Notes under the pieces: generated by a model
Databases searched by the model: none
Told to the model about the DNA's origin: nothing
The model's input: the letters and a program-made list of their open reading frames with translations, nothing else
Shown: positions 25,210-36,800 of the stretch, piece by piece
How the letters are laid out: each line of letters opens with the position of its first letter
How positions within the stretch are numbered: the first letter of the stretch is position 1
Program-made: the position numbers and the translations under genes
Assembly: GCF_037126465.1 (NCBI RefSeq)
Contig: NC_088206.1
Coordinates: 14,550,702-14,614,701 of the forward strand
DNA from: Ornithodoros turicata
Taxonomy: Eukaryota; Arthropoda; Arachnida; Ixodida; Argasidae
Reading direction: 5' to 3'
Length of the DNA stretch: 64,000 nt

Positions 25210-25818
25210 AGTTAATAGTTAAGCCGAGCTACGAAAGCTCGGGGCGCCTAAAACAAATTCAGGGCAAAGAACACGAACTACAGCAGCAGTCCAAGCCTTC
25301 TGCTGCTTCTGTGTTCTGGCTTCTGCTAGATCAACGTTGGCTGGGTTGGCTTTGGTTGGCTAGATAGATGTTGCAGTCAGCAACACCAGACCAATAAATT
25401 TGCGACTGAAGGGCAGTTTTACGGGTCCTTGTTTTTGTGTGTTGCTATTTATCACAAATTCAAGCGCAAATGCACAAGAAAATAGAAAATGCTACATAAA
25501 TCGCCGCAAGGGTGCGACTGTATCTGTATGTTTACATCACGTGCTCTGTGATTGTGCGTTGTGTTGCCTGCCAGACAGCCACGGAGGAGACAACACAACA
25601 CGAAGTTGTTGCCAGATAGTTGTGAGAAGAAAGTTCGAAGAAATTACTTGAAAAATCTGCGTCACAGACGTCAGTGCAGAGAAACGAGTGAAACGTATTG
25701 CTGCGTAAATAAGTGCTGTGTAGAATCTGATGTGCCAGTAATTTCTGTGGCAGTAAGGGGTTCTACAAAATTGGGCATTCATTCATTTGCACAAAATCTA
25801 CTTTAGTTTCTGTTACAG
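25210..25818. promoter_or_regulatory. Shared divergent promoter region, TMBIM4 and BORCS6
   Basis: 609 bp separate the TMBIM4 start codon (minus) from the exon carrying the BORCS6 start (plus), so both genes should be driven from here. An E-box CACGTG lies at 25538-25543. A pyrimidine tract plus TTACAG just before 25819 looks like a splice acceptor and suggests a non-coding first exon for BORCS6 within this interval. The donor of that exon is not clear. No TATA box is evident. Confidence 0.5.
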
Positions 25819-25843
25819 ACCTCAGAACAACGCTAGCAGCAGA

Positions 25844-28800
25844 ATGAGCGTAGAAGATAACCACGCTTGCAGGTCCAATCTTGATAATTGTATCAGCTCG
25901 TTCGAAGGTGCTTCACAGCAAAGACGATCTAGTGACTCTAACGCCGATGACTTCAGTGAGTCACCCCTTCCGCCCCCCGATCTTGCAGAAGACGACGACG
26001 ATGACGACGACGACTTTCCGTCAGCAATGACGGCCTCTTACAGCGAAATTTGTTTCGATCAAGACGACGACGATGCGGATCTCTTGCCTGGTGAAATGGT
26101 AGACCTGGCCGAGGTTCAAGACGCAACGCAAGGATTAACTGAACTAGTAGAACAGCTGAACCGCGATGAAGGACTGCAAGAGCAGCGAAGACCGCACACG
26201 CTGTCCCTGAAGGACAATACTAAAGCTGAGCCAACGCGGCATAAGGGACAACAGACGTCTGACAGTCAGGCTACGAGCCCTGGGTCCTCCTTGTTAAGCG
26301 CAGACGATGTTTTAGACAGCCAAGGACTTCAAAAGCGACGTGGAAGCGGGGCAAGCGGGTTGTCCGAGCTACAGGGCACAGTTACATACGACGGGGAGAT
26401 GGTCAACTTCGTTGCGGAAGACTTGCATGAAAAAATCAAACTCAGCAGCCCCGTGGCAAAGAAATCAGGTGATTTATATGTGCGACATGATCGGATCATG
26501 CAGATCCTGGTTACTCATGTATTTGTGAATTTCCAGAAGTGGGTTCCTTCCCAGGATCACGTTCTTCTACACCGAGCCTGTACAGGCAAGCATTGCAACC
26601 GAGTCCGTTTGGCTTGGTTGATCCTGGGGTTTTAGCCGACTTGGAATCGCAGGCAAGGGCTGTGGCTGCGTCTGTGGATACACTTCTGGAAAGCCTCGGT
26701 TCAAGCTTACATGGAGTGAGCTCTTGCAGCGTTTCTGTAATATGTGCTTTTTGGCTACTGCAGAGAATTTGCGAGGGACGTGTACCAGTGTAGCCAGGTG
26801 GGGTAGTTGGTATTGGTCCACACTGCGCAGTGCGCAACACAATGCCGAGTGTTGTGTATTTAGCCCTTGTAGGAATATTGTGCATAAATTTGGCATGAAT
26901 ATCATAAATCTGCATAAATATTGTGCATAAATGTTTGCATTAAGGAAGGGGAGGTTTTCTTGTCCCAAGAGGGCGACGTTCATCAAGTGAGGGTTGAATA
27001 TAATTAGAGCCGGACGTTTTCGGGTTAAACCCGATTTGACCCGAATTTACCCCCCGAACGACCCGCAAAAGAATCGGGTTGAACCCGATTTCTACCGGTC
27101 GTTACGAAGCTCGCCGTAGCTCCCGTCCCGAAAGTTCGCTTTTCTGCGCAATAAAAAAAAAAGAAAAAAGCTATTCGCGCATGCGCGAATCTGCGTACTC
27201 ACGCATGCGCGTCGTCCACTCCGTGACGGAGGAATCGCAACTCGCAACTTTTTCGCTTTCGACGACTGCCGATTCTTCGTAGTTAGTAGTTTCGCCTGAT
27301 AAACTGTGCTGGCATTTACGGATTAACGTCGTGACAATCGTCTTTGGACATCATGGCGGGTCGGAAAAGGAAGAGACTTGAAGACTGGGTCAACGAGTAC
27401 AACGATCTGGAAATCGTGAAGAAGGGAGACTACGAAAACGTGCTCGCGTGCCGTTTCTGTAACTTGGTGCTACCGTCGGATCCGGCGAAGAAACCCTACG
27501 ATCGTATAAGGGAACACCTCGCATCGGCAAGGCATGACAGTCTGAAGAAAAAGGCAAAAGGTGCGCAGACTATGCTTGAAGTTTGCTACCGTCAACGAGA
27601 AAGAGAAAAGAATGCCGAAGGTGTCGTTCATGAGTTCGTGAGCGCACTGGCCAAGAGTGGAATAAGCCTCGAGCAGGCCGATGGTCCGCTTGGGGAATTT
27701 GTACGCAAACACTGCCCTGCTGCCAAAACCATGCCCGGAGGGCACCAGCTGCGTCGTAAGCAACTCATTGAAGTTTTCGACAAGCACATGGAGACGATAC
27801 GCGACGACGTAAAAGACGCGAAAGTGAGCTTCATTGTCGACGAGTCGCCGGACATCCTAGGGTATCCTACCGTGAACACCCTTGTGTGTCTCTACAGTTT
27901 ACAGAGAGAACAAAAGGTTGTCTACCTCGTAGAGGTTTCGCGCGTGAAGCAGTGCAATGCGTTCACTGTGGCCGGCGTACTTCGCCACGCTTTGACATCG
28001 CTTGGTAAAGACTGGAGTGACGTTGTAGCGATTGCAAGCGATTCCGCCCAATACATGCAAAGAATGGTGAAGGACATAAACGAGGGAGAATCTCTACACA
28101 TCGTTCATGTAAAGGACGTGCCTCATTTGATTCACGTGGCGATCGGAAGCGCAATTGCGTCAGAATGTATTGCGCGCCTTCAGCAGGTTGTTTTGAAGTT
28201 TGGTGCACTTTTTAAACACAGCAACAGACTGTACCAGGAATATCAGGAACTGTGCTCTAACAATGGCGTCGCGCTGTCAGACATAAAGAAGCCACCAGCA
28301 GTTGTGCCCCAAAGGTGGTACAGCTTTTACAGGTGTCTCGAAGTCACACTTGAAATGTGGGACTGTCTGACTGAGCTAGTTGAGACACACACTGGGGGCA
28401 ATGCCAAAGTAGACAAACTGAAGAGCCTGCTGTGTGGAAAGAAACAAGAGCTTTATGCAACAGGCGTGCTCATCCTCGAAGTTCTGCATCCAGTCACAGA
28501 CGTTCAACAGAAACTTGAGAGTGGACAGCTCCTGCTTCCACATTACCATAACTTAGTCAATGTAAAGCTTCATGAAGTGCTATCCAGCATTAAGACAAAT
28601 GTTGGGACCAGCAGCAAGGCTCTAATGCTCCTGGCAATGCTGCCAAAAGATGTCAAGATTACTGTGAAAGCAACTTGTCACACCTTCTGTGATCAGATAC
28701 TAAACAAGTGGAGAGATACTGTTAATAGGAACCTGTCTGGCACTACAGACATGCCTTCACAAATGGTGATCTGGGAAAAAGCTGCTGTACTGGATAAGTC

Positions 28801-30600
28801 ATCCACAGATTTCAAGTCACACGAGTTTGATTACTACAAAGAGCTTTTCTCTCTTGTTACGGAATGCAGTGATCAGCTGAAAGAGGAATTTTGTGAATAT
28901 GTTCAAGAGGATGCCCCTACAAATGAGGACTTTGCGCTGCTTGACTATTGGAAGTCCACATCAGTCAGATACCCAACTCTGGCCCCTGCAGCATTGTCAC
29001 TGATGTGCCTCCCACTTGGTAGTTGCGATGTCGAAAGAAGTTTCAGCAAGATGAGATACATGCAGCGTCCACAGAGAAGCTCGATGGACGATGAACGTTT
29101 CAAAGCACAGATGATCCTATTTGTGAATAACAAATATTAATGGACTACCTTCCACGTTTTTGATGGCTTGAAGGTCTTGCCATGTAAGTGCTGCTGAGTT
29201 TCTACATAAGTGAGAACAATGACGTTTATTTCACCCGAAAAACATGCAAATAAAGAAATTTCACCCGATTCCACCATGTTTTCCTGCTCACAAGATAACA
29301 CCCGATTTTTACCCCCCGAATTCTGAACACAATAAAACCCGAAAACATCCGGCTCTAAATATAATTAGACCCTGATGTTTTAGGGTTAAACCCGATTTTT
29401 CCCAGAATTTGCACCCCGAATTGAGGTTCACCTATTTAGGGTTAAACCCGATTTCTACCTGCAAAACTGCACCTTGAGGCTAGGTAGTACCTCAAGGCAT
29501 CGACATACTAGTTTCTCACAAAATATGCGACTGCCCCTTACTTCTGGCCCTCTGGATAAACGGTACAGTGAATGTTTATTCTACAATAATGCCCGATTTC
29601 TCCCCGAACTCGGTTTGATGATAATTTTTCAGCCCGAATTTGCATGAAGTTTCGACATGAATTTATTGACCCGATTTCTACCCCCCAAATTTGGAAAAAT
29701 ATAAAACCGGAAAACTTCAGGGTCTAAATATAATCATTGACACAATCCTAACACAATGTACCAGAAAATGAGAATTGTAAATGACAGAAAAGGCAGCTGA
29801 AAACCAAATGTCCAACTTTTCGTGTATTTTGTTCCGTGGCACACGAGCTGCTAAATCAAGGTTCTGCCGTGGCAATACTTGCAGATCTCGTCGTTGACCA
29901 TCGACTGCGTGAAACTGTACGAAAGCAGCATGTGCAAGACATGCGACTCTGTGGATGCAAATATAAAGGTAAAACAATCGCACAATTTTCAATGCAAAAA
30001 TGTATCGTTGCGGAATGAAAGATACCGATACGAGGACACCAACGCAAGAGAAACGGGATGCATCCATTGCGTCGTCTGCAATTTGTGAGCAAAAGAAGCT
30101 GCAACTCGTTGCTTTCCCTCTCATTCTCCTTCTCAAGAAGCGTGACAATGCAGAAATGCCTCGGGTTGGCTTTCTCATATGATATCCTACGACGATTGGA
30201 CAAACCGTATGAGGAGACCAATTAAAGCCCTCCCGAGGAGTAGAGGGAAAGTGTAAATCATGTAGGACGTAATGGATGAATCGTGTTCCTTTTGTGGTGT
30301 TGTCAAGGTAACAACAGCTTTTACGGCTTTTTTTACGTTAGTGCCCCATTAAGTGTGTGGATCACCTCACGGAAATGTTCTTTTTCCCCTCAGTCGATGT
30401 ATCAACTTATGGTGAAGTACGAAGAACTGAGCAAGTCCATGCGACCGCTTTACAGCATCGCAAATGAAGTGTATCCTTTTTTCTTTTTCCTTTTTCTTTC
30501 ACACAAAGTAATATGTTATTTTTCCCTCAACCCAGCTTTCAGGAAAAACATCAAAAAGTTGCTAGACCACTTTGAGAACGTCGTTGAGGGAAAGACATGA
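25844..30600 (+). CDS. BORCS6: BORC complex subunit 6 (lyspersin)
   Basis: BORC recruits Arl8 to lysosomes and couples them to kinesin for outward movement. Five coding exons: 25844-26468, 26537-26715, 29885-29968, 30394-30470, 30543-30600, all in phase. They give 340 residues; human has 357. The N-terminal half is acidic and low-complexity (eight aspartates at about 49-57). Conserved parts are LQGTVTYDGEMVNFVAEDL (about 176-194; human LEGTVSRHGDLTHFVANNL), VDPGVLADLESQARAVAASV, DSVDANIKSMYQLMVKYEEL and a C-terminal helix KNIKKLLDHFENVVEG. An alternative acceptor 18 nt into exon 2 would remove six residues. Upstream in-frame Met codons lie before a likely splice acceptor and were not used. 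Intron 2 hosts the intact hAT element in sense orientation. Confidence 0.9.
27005..29357 (+). mobile_element. Full-length autonomous hAT transposon (CGGBP1-like)
   Basis: 2353 bp with inverted ends TAGAGCCGGACGTTTTCGGG and, reverse-complemented from the right, TAGAGCCGGATGTTTTCGGG. It is flanked by perfect 8-bp duplications AATATAAT (26997-27004 and 29358-29365). It contains one uninterrupted transposase frame. It lies in BORCS6 intron 2 in the gene's orientation. An intact frame and perfect target sites suggest a young insertion. Confidence 0.95.
27353..29140 (+). CDS. hAT transposase with CGGBP1-like N-terminus
   Basis: 595-residue intronless frame. Residues about 1-60 hold a BED-like C2H2 finger (CRFCNLVLPSD ... 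IREHLASARH). Next comes a segment resembling vertebrate CGGBP1, itself a domesticated hAT: human has SLEKADHPAVR ... QLRRAYL where this has SLEQADGPLGE ... GHQLRRKQL. A catalytic-core-like region follows (SFIVDESPDILGYPTVNTLV, VAIASDSAQYM), consistent with the first two acidic residues of hAT enzymes. The C-terminus is the hAT dimerisation domain (LLDYWKSTSVRYPTLAPAAL ... CDVERSFSKMRYMQRPQRSS). The ATG at 27353 is preferred to an upstream TTG. No stops or frameshifts, so potentially active. Confidence 0.92.
   Translation: MAGRKRKRLEDWVNEYNDLEIVKKGDYENVLACRFCNLVLPSDPAKKPYDRIREHLASARHDSLKKKAKGAQTMLEVCYRQREREKNAEGVVHEFVSALAKSGISLEQADGPLGEFVRKHCPAAKTMPGGHQLRRKQLIEVFDKHMETIRDDVKDAKVSFIVDESPDILGYPTVNTLVCLYSLQREQKVVYLVEVSRVKQCNAFTVAGVLRHALTSLGKDWSDVVAIASDSAQYMQRMVKDINEGESLHIVHVKDVPHLIHVAIGSAIASECIARLQQVVLKFGALFKHSNRLYQEYQELCSNNGVALSDIKKPPAVVPQRWYSFYRCLEVTLEMWDCLTELVETHTGGNAKVDKLKSLLCGKKQELYATGVLILEVLHPVTDVQQKLESGQLLLPHYHNLVNVKLHEVLSSIKTNVGTSSKALMLLAMLPKDVKITVKATCHTFCDQILNKWRDTVNRNLSGTTDMPSQMVIWEKAAVLDKSSTDFKSHEFDYYKELFSLVTECSDQLKEEFCEYVQEDAPTNEDFALLDYWKSTSVRYPTLAPAALSLMCLPLGSCDVERSFSKMRYMQRPQRSSMDDERFKAQMILFVNNKY
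29366..29726. mobile_element. Deleted hAT relative directly adjoining the full-length copy
   Basis: 361 bp with ends TAGACCCTGATGTTTTAGGG and AAAACTTCAGGGTCTA. Its flanks are AATATAAT on both sides (29358-29365, 29727-29734). The left flank is the same eight bases that end the full-length element's insertion. No coding content; internal CCCGATTT and CCCGAATTT blocks mark the family. Confidence 0.92.
29985..30347. repeat. Foldback repeat filling BORCS6 intron 3
   Basis: Homologous to the element at 5.5-6.3 kb: GCGGAATGAAAGATACCGATACGAGG on the left, TCAAGGTAACAACAGC..TTAGTGCCCC on the right, and a GAGGAGACCAATTAA centre. It occupies most of the 425-bp intron between exons 29885-29968 and 30394-30470. 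No coding capacity. Confidence 0.55.
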
Positions 30601-30672
30601 ACGACAGAGAAGTTCTAGACTATATTCTTTCCTCCCTTCTGTACATTATTTCACTCCACTCATTATACTTAA

Positions 30673-30678
30673 TTTATT
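30673..30678 (-). promoter_or_regulatory. Candidate PRPF18 poly(A) signal
   Basis: TTTATT on the plus strand reads AATAAA on the minus strand, about 150 bp past the PRPF18 stop codon. It lies upstream, in plus-strand terms, of the BORCS6 signal at 30699, so the two 3' UTRs should overlap. Confidence 0.45.
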
Positions 30679-30698
30679 TTTTTGCACAGGCTATACGA

Positions 30699-30704
30699 AA
30701 TAAA
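30699..30704 (+). promoter_or_regulatory. Candidate BORCS6 poly(A) signal
   Basis: AATAAA lies about 100 bp after the BORCS6 stop at 30600 and is followed by TTGTG-rich sequence. It is inside the expected PRPF18 3' UTR on the other strand. Confidence 0.5.
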
Positions 30705-30828
30705 TTTGTGCCAAGTCGGGCTTCTTCTCGGTCACTGAGAAAATCTTTGCTCGTGGCCGCACTTCCGTGCGGAGTGAACATTTATGGCAATGGTTATCTA
30801 CAATGTTTAAAAATGCGTGGTCTTTCGC

Positions 30829-33800
30829 CTACGCATTGTACTCGACCGATCTTGAAGGGTCCGTTGGGAAGATCCGCTGGCACTGTGTCATGAGCCGCTT
30901 GATTGCCTGCAATGGAAACCAGTTATGGGTAAGTTACTAAAAGTAACTAAGATACAGTTCGCATGCACAAACCAGGGTTGGCTACTGGAAATGAGAAATG
31001 GTAATTACTGAAATTCAACAGGAAACGAAAATGTTTTACTTTCGACTACCAGAAACCCGAACGGAAACCAAATTCGCAGGACGTTTCCCTCAGTGTTTTC
31101 GCAGCATTAATATGAAAATTATATATATCCGCACTATTCTTCCAGTCATCATTCATTCATTCATTCGTTTATTTTGGGGACTTTCTTTCATGTTGAGCCC
31201 ACTGCGTAGCAACATAGACGCGAAAGTTTTGAATGATGTGTTATTTTTGCGCACGAGCGGAGACTTTTGGAACTTAAAGTAATGTATTTCTGCGACATAG
31301 ACAGGCATCTACTTGCGGCGAGTAAGATTCGTGACGAACTTTGCATTAAAGTCTTTAGTGTTTGTGTTTGGCGTAGCTGTCCTTTTGCATCTATTATGTA
31401 AACAGAATATCTGACACGAAAAAGCCAAAATCAGACAGTAAGAGTTCTGGATGAGAAACAGAAACCAGTACCGAAATTACCTCGGAAACAGAAACGAAAA
31501 CCGAGCTTTTCAGTTACCGGAACCGGAAACAATATTTTTGGTAACCAACCATGGCACAAACAGTAACCGAGTTCCAGTTACTCTTCTTTAAATGTACCTT
31601 TTTATAGCTGCAGTTACAACGCTAAAGTAGCATAGTTACTTTACACTTACATTTTAAGAAGAAAAAAAGCGGAATAAATGCAGCTCTAAAAAAAATTAGT
31701 TGAAGCACTTCTAGCACTAGTTCTTCTGTGCTATGAACAGAGGATTTCCCCATGGACACCAACAGCACAGTGAGAGTTTAGGCTGCATTCACACGGGCCA
31801 ACTTTCTGCACCGACTCGAACCAACGTCTTATGACCAACTTCAAGACTGTGTGCCGTCTCTGCATTTACACGTACCAACTCTGTATCTCCACCCACGAAC
31901 AACCTTGCGGCAGTCGGAGCGTGTGGGTTCAAATCCAACTGCTGGTGCCTTTTTTTTTTTTTCTTACTCCTATTATTTAAGTCAGATTATTTCACCAGAA
32001 ATCACCAGTATCTCCAAAGAATGCCTAATGATATGTTTACGTGGCGTTTGCAAAAAGAAAGAAAAAGATTTCTCAGGTACCCTTTAGGGTTGGAACCCAT
32101 GCCAGGTAGTACGGCATGAACGAAGTCGCTTCACGCCAACTCTCGCAAGTTATCTGGTCGGCCACCTATACGGAGCAACTCGAGTTCGTCGTAGTCCGTG
32201 GTGTCGGCCAACTCGGCTGAACTCCAAAGCAACCATAGTGGGTGGGAAAAGTTGGCGCGTGTGAACGCAGCCTGAGGCCTCCCTGGCTGCGTTATGAGAT
32301 GACAAGATGCGTGCAATTCCTAGTTTTGGAAAAACGGCTGGGAGTTTCAAGCCCCAACAGAATTACATTATGGAACTGACACACAGTAAATATTACCTGA
32401 GTAACTTGGTTACGTTTTACGGTTAACTGTAACTAGTAGTTACACTTACAAGTTACTTGTAACTTAATTGTGACCTAAGATTGGTGGAAACAATGTTTAA
32501 CAATATGAAACATGAAGTGCAGCCAAAGGTACACACCTGAATGAACTTGCGTTGAGTTTCGTCATTGAGAACATCTGAGTACAGTAGTCACAGAGAACAA
32601 AATTATTTTTCATTGAATGTATGTATTTCCGACTGTTCACGTGGCTCACACTCATGGTTGCCGCTTAATTTTTGGGAACAAAAATTCGAGGGCCTTTCAA
32701 GGACTTTTTAAGGCTCTGCCGTCATTGTGCCCAAGATGTAAAACGCTGTTTAACTGTTTAAAACGCTGAATGAATAGGGACGGAATACATAGAGACTGTG
32801 CAATAGTGGCCCATTCAGAAACAAAACTGAGGATTTCCATGTTAATGGTGATAGGACAGAAAGGTAGGCTAATGAATGTAACGATGGGCGCCGTCCACTT
32901 CTTGTGCTTCTGGCTCCCACTACCGATTGCTATCGCAGTTAGTGCTCTATCGCAGTTAGTGCTAACTCCTGTCGTTTCGTTACCACAGCTCTGGCTCAGG
33001 ATAAGCGGAATTTGCACCGAAGCTCCACGAGAATAAGGATAAGATGCAAAATTGAGAGTTTTTAAGGACCGCGGAAAATTCCAGGGCATTCCCGGCCTTG
33101 AGAATGGCTTGGTGACAAAAGGCAGCATAACACAAGGACAGGTTTAGGGTGGCTAAGGTACTGACACTACAGATTCAATAAACACCATGTTATAGGTCTT
33201 TTTGAAACATTCATTTGAAAAAGCTTTGATGCTTTGAAAAGCTTCCCAAACCAAGCTTTAGTTAGTTAAGTTAGCTTAAGTTAGGTAAGTTAGCTAAAAT
33301 CGCCTGTGTGTTATGCTGCCATGTTAGCACTGTTGTGCTCGAAAGTGTTGTACCAATACTGTGTGTGAAGGTGGACCATGTGCTGCACGTGTCTATTACT
33401 CGAAAGAAATAGTCTTGCAACACCTGGAGATTTGAGATGAGGTAAACCACGGAGTACTATGATTTAGACAGCCGTGTCCCCTACAGTAAATCTAGAGCCT
33501 GAAGTTTTCGAGAAATATTTTTTTCTAATTTCTGGGAGTAAAAATTGGGTAAATAAACATGGGCTCTAAATTCATGCAAATTCGGGTGGAAAAACTTCGA
33601 GTACACTAAATTCTGGGACAAATCGGGCTCAGTTACTCAAACTAACTGAATTAGTTCCGTAGAAATGGTGATGTAACTGCATTTGCTGCCAAACAAGTTA
33701 GTGTGCATTCCTACGGACGTCTCAGTGAGGGCAATTTGCCAGGTAAAAATCGGGTTTCACCCTAAAGAGGCAAACTTCAATTTGGGGTGCAAGTTCGGGG

Positions 33801-36800
33801 AAGAATTGGGTTAAACCCCAAAACTTCAGGCTCTAAGTACATCATAATTAGAGCCTGAAGTTTTCGGGAAGTGTTTTTTTTCTAAATTTTTTTGGGTAAA
33901 AATGAGGTAAATGAACGTGTGCTCTAAATTCATGCAAATTCGTGTGAAAAAAACTTCCAGTACGCTAAGTTCAGAGTGACATCGGCTCAGTTACTTAAAC
34001 TAACTGTACTGGTTTGGTACAAATGGTGATGTAACTGCATTTGCTGCCAAACAAGTTAGTATGCATTCCTACAGATGTTTCAGTGACTGCAATTTGCCAG
34101 GTAAAAATCGGGTTTCACCCTAATGAGGCAACCTTCGATATGAGGTGCAAACTCGGGGAAGAATCGGGGTGAACTCTAAAACTTCAGGCTCTAATCATAA
34201 CGGATTCAAGTACATCAGAGTAAATCAATGCATTGACTTCCAACAAAGGATACGGGCAATATTCTGAGAGAAGATTTTCTCCCGACCAGTTCGGGCGTGG
34301 ATTCCAACCATGGTCACTCCAATGGGCCATGGTGCATTTCCGATGGCCATTTGTAGATATGCATCATTGGCCTGCAAAAGGGACCAAAGGCAAATGTTGG
34401 CTCATTGGATGAAGTAAGTAAAAATCACTAAGTGTCGCCACATTTTGTTTTCTTTGAATATTTTTCGCCGAAGGCCCTGATACATAAAACGGTGGGGTTC
34501 CGAAAGCGTGCAAAATAAAATTTAAAAGCTAGGATGTTTACTTAATTAGTGGGTGTATGCAAATGAGTCACTCACTACAGTTCGTGGCCCATGTCCCAAA
34601 GATCTTTTCCAAAAAGAAAGTTAGTTCTTCGATGGCGCCACCTGTTTACGAATTATTGAGCCGGGGGGACCTTCGTGATGCACCAGGTGTAACAGCCACA
34701 GAGGTACATGTATGTCTCCACCAACAGAGAATGTCGTCAACACGCTGAGACTGGGGCATAGGAGTAGATAGGGCGAGGAAGCTGTTTCAGTTTCTGCGGC
34801 ATCCACCACAACACGCTGCTCCTGTTACATTTTCACATACTTCGACTACTCGGATTTCCAACATGTTTTATGTGCATATGCAGACACTTGGGCAAGTTTT
34901 ATTGTTTTGTGAGACTTACAGCTAGAGCTCAGGGTTTTTTTAATTTATCCGAAAAACGTACACTGGTAAAATTGAAAGCAATTCACATTTTTCAAAAAAA
35001 AAAAGAAGTCCACTTTTAGGTATTCCAGTAATCAAAAGCTCAGAAAAAAAAAAAAAAAAGAGCCACGCCCTGATGACTGGTTAACCTGTTTGCTCCCTGT
35101 TGTCTCGAGAATGCCTCGTGCTGCGGACTCTACGTGACACAAAGCCATTTGGGGTCATTTCGGCCATTTTCCAGGTCCATCTGGAAAACGTCCGGAAAGA
35201 GCTCTAGTGTGCTTATATCTTCAGCGTCAGGGGTCGGATTCACAAACGCGATCGTAAGTAACGCTAAGATGCGCTAAGACGTCGCAGCCCGCAACGCGCT
35301 TATGACGGCGTCGTAAGCGCGATTCACAAAGCTATCGTAGTGGAGAGAGTACGCCTTTTCTCGAGGAAGAGGAAGATGCTCATTTCCTGTCACACGCAAC
35401 GGGTGCGAGACTATGTTTTCGCTATGGTAACGATGACGAAAATCTGCAACCGTACCAATAATATAGTCGTCCCGCTAGTTAGAAGAAGAAGAAGTTGTTA
35501 CCACAAGCAGTAGTCATAATGGATGCCATGCAATCACAGGCGAAACGTGTTCGACAACCCAGCAGGATATTCCCAGTATTTTCGCCTCGGGGGGGGGGGG
35601 GGGTGCAGCCATATTTGCAGCTTTTATGGCTTTTTTGGCCTTTCTTGCCAGTTTGCCAGACAGTTTGGAGGGGTGTTACAACATTTTTGGGGGTGTCTTA
35701 GCGGGGTGTAGGGGATGCTTGAAAAATCCCTGAGACCCGATTTTAGGGAGCACAAAACAGAAGCATTCGTTGAAGGTTATCAAGCAAAAAAGTGCGTCAC
35801 TGACACTTCGGGGATTATCTGGAAGGTTATGTGGCAAAGCGCAACGCGTGGATGCGTATTACGAAGTCTTTGTTCGTCGTCTCCAAATCAACCGCTGCCA
35901 AATACGCCGCCATCTTTCTTCGTAAGACAGAATCAAAAATAACAAAGACGGTTAAGAGCATCAACTGTTGTACTATATACATAAAAAACAAGACTTTCGT
36001 GCAGTCGGCTGCACTCCTTCAGGTTGTGAAGAAGTGCAGCCTACTGCACGAAAGTCTTGTTTTTTATGTATATAGTAAACAGTTGATGCTCTTAACCTTC
36101 TTTGTTATTTTTTATTCTGCATCGCCGGAAACTTGTACATTGTTTTTTCTTCACGTTCTTCGTAAGACAGGTCGGGAGCTCTCGCAGGATTCCACCGTAA
36201 GCTGCACCGTAAGATTTTGCGATGCGCGCCCTTCGTGAATCTACACTCCATCGTATCTTTCCCGTACGACGGAGTTACGACAGATTCTGTAGCACGAGCT
36301 TTTTGTGAATCCGACCCCAGCTGTTTTTCTCCATTAGTTGGCCTCCACCTACGACTTGGGCGACACATTGAAGCTGGTCGCTCCAACCATGTCGGTAGCC
36401 ACAACCGTGTTTCCAAATATGAGAAAGCCAACTCACATGTTTCTTAACCTGAATATTTCACATGTTTGCTTTAAAAGCATAAAAATATGCTCCAATTATG
36501 TCATCTGTGTTTTTGCAACATATCAGTTTGAAGCACATGACCACATCATCATCACTCAGAGGCATCATGCCCCCCGTCAAGCCAATCACGGACGGCTTCA
36601 GACTTTGGGGAGGAGTTTATCCGTAAGAGTTAATGTCCCCCCTTCTGTAGCTTAAGCACTGACCTTGACGTAGTCTCTGCTCAGCATGTGCTTCACTATG
36701 CGGACCAAGTGCTCGAGAATGTCTTCGGGGACGTTGTTCTTCTTCAGGCGTTTGAATAGTGGCCGTAAGTAGGACTGTGTCTGGTTGTAAGTAGCAGAGG

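Noticed and set aside
31915..31945. tRNA or SINE B box GGGTTCAAATCC
   Set aside because: No A box at the right distance and it sits inside a TIR element; probably coincidental.
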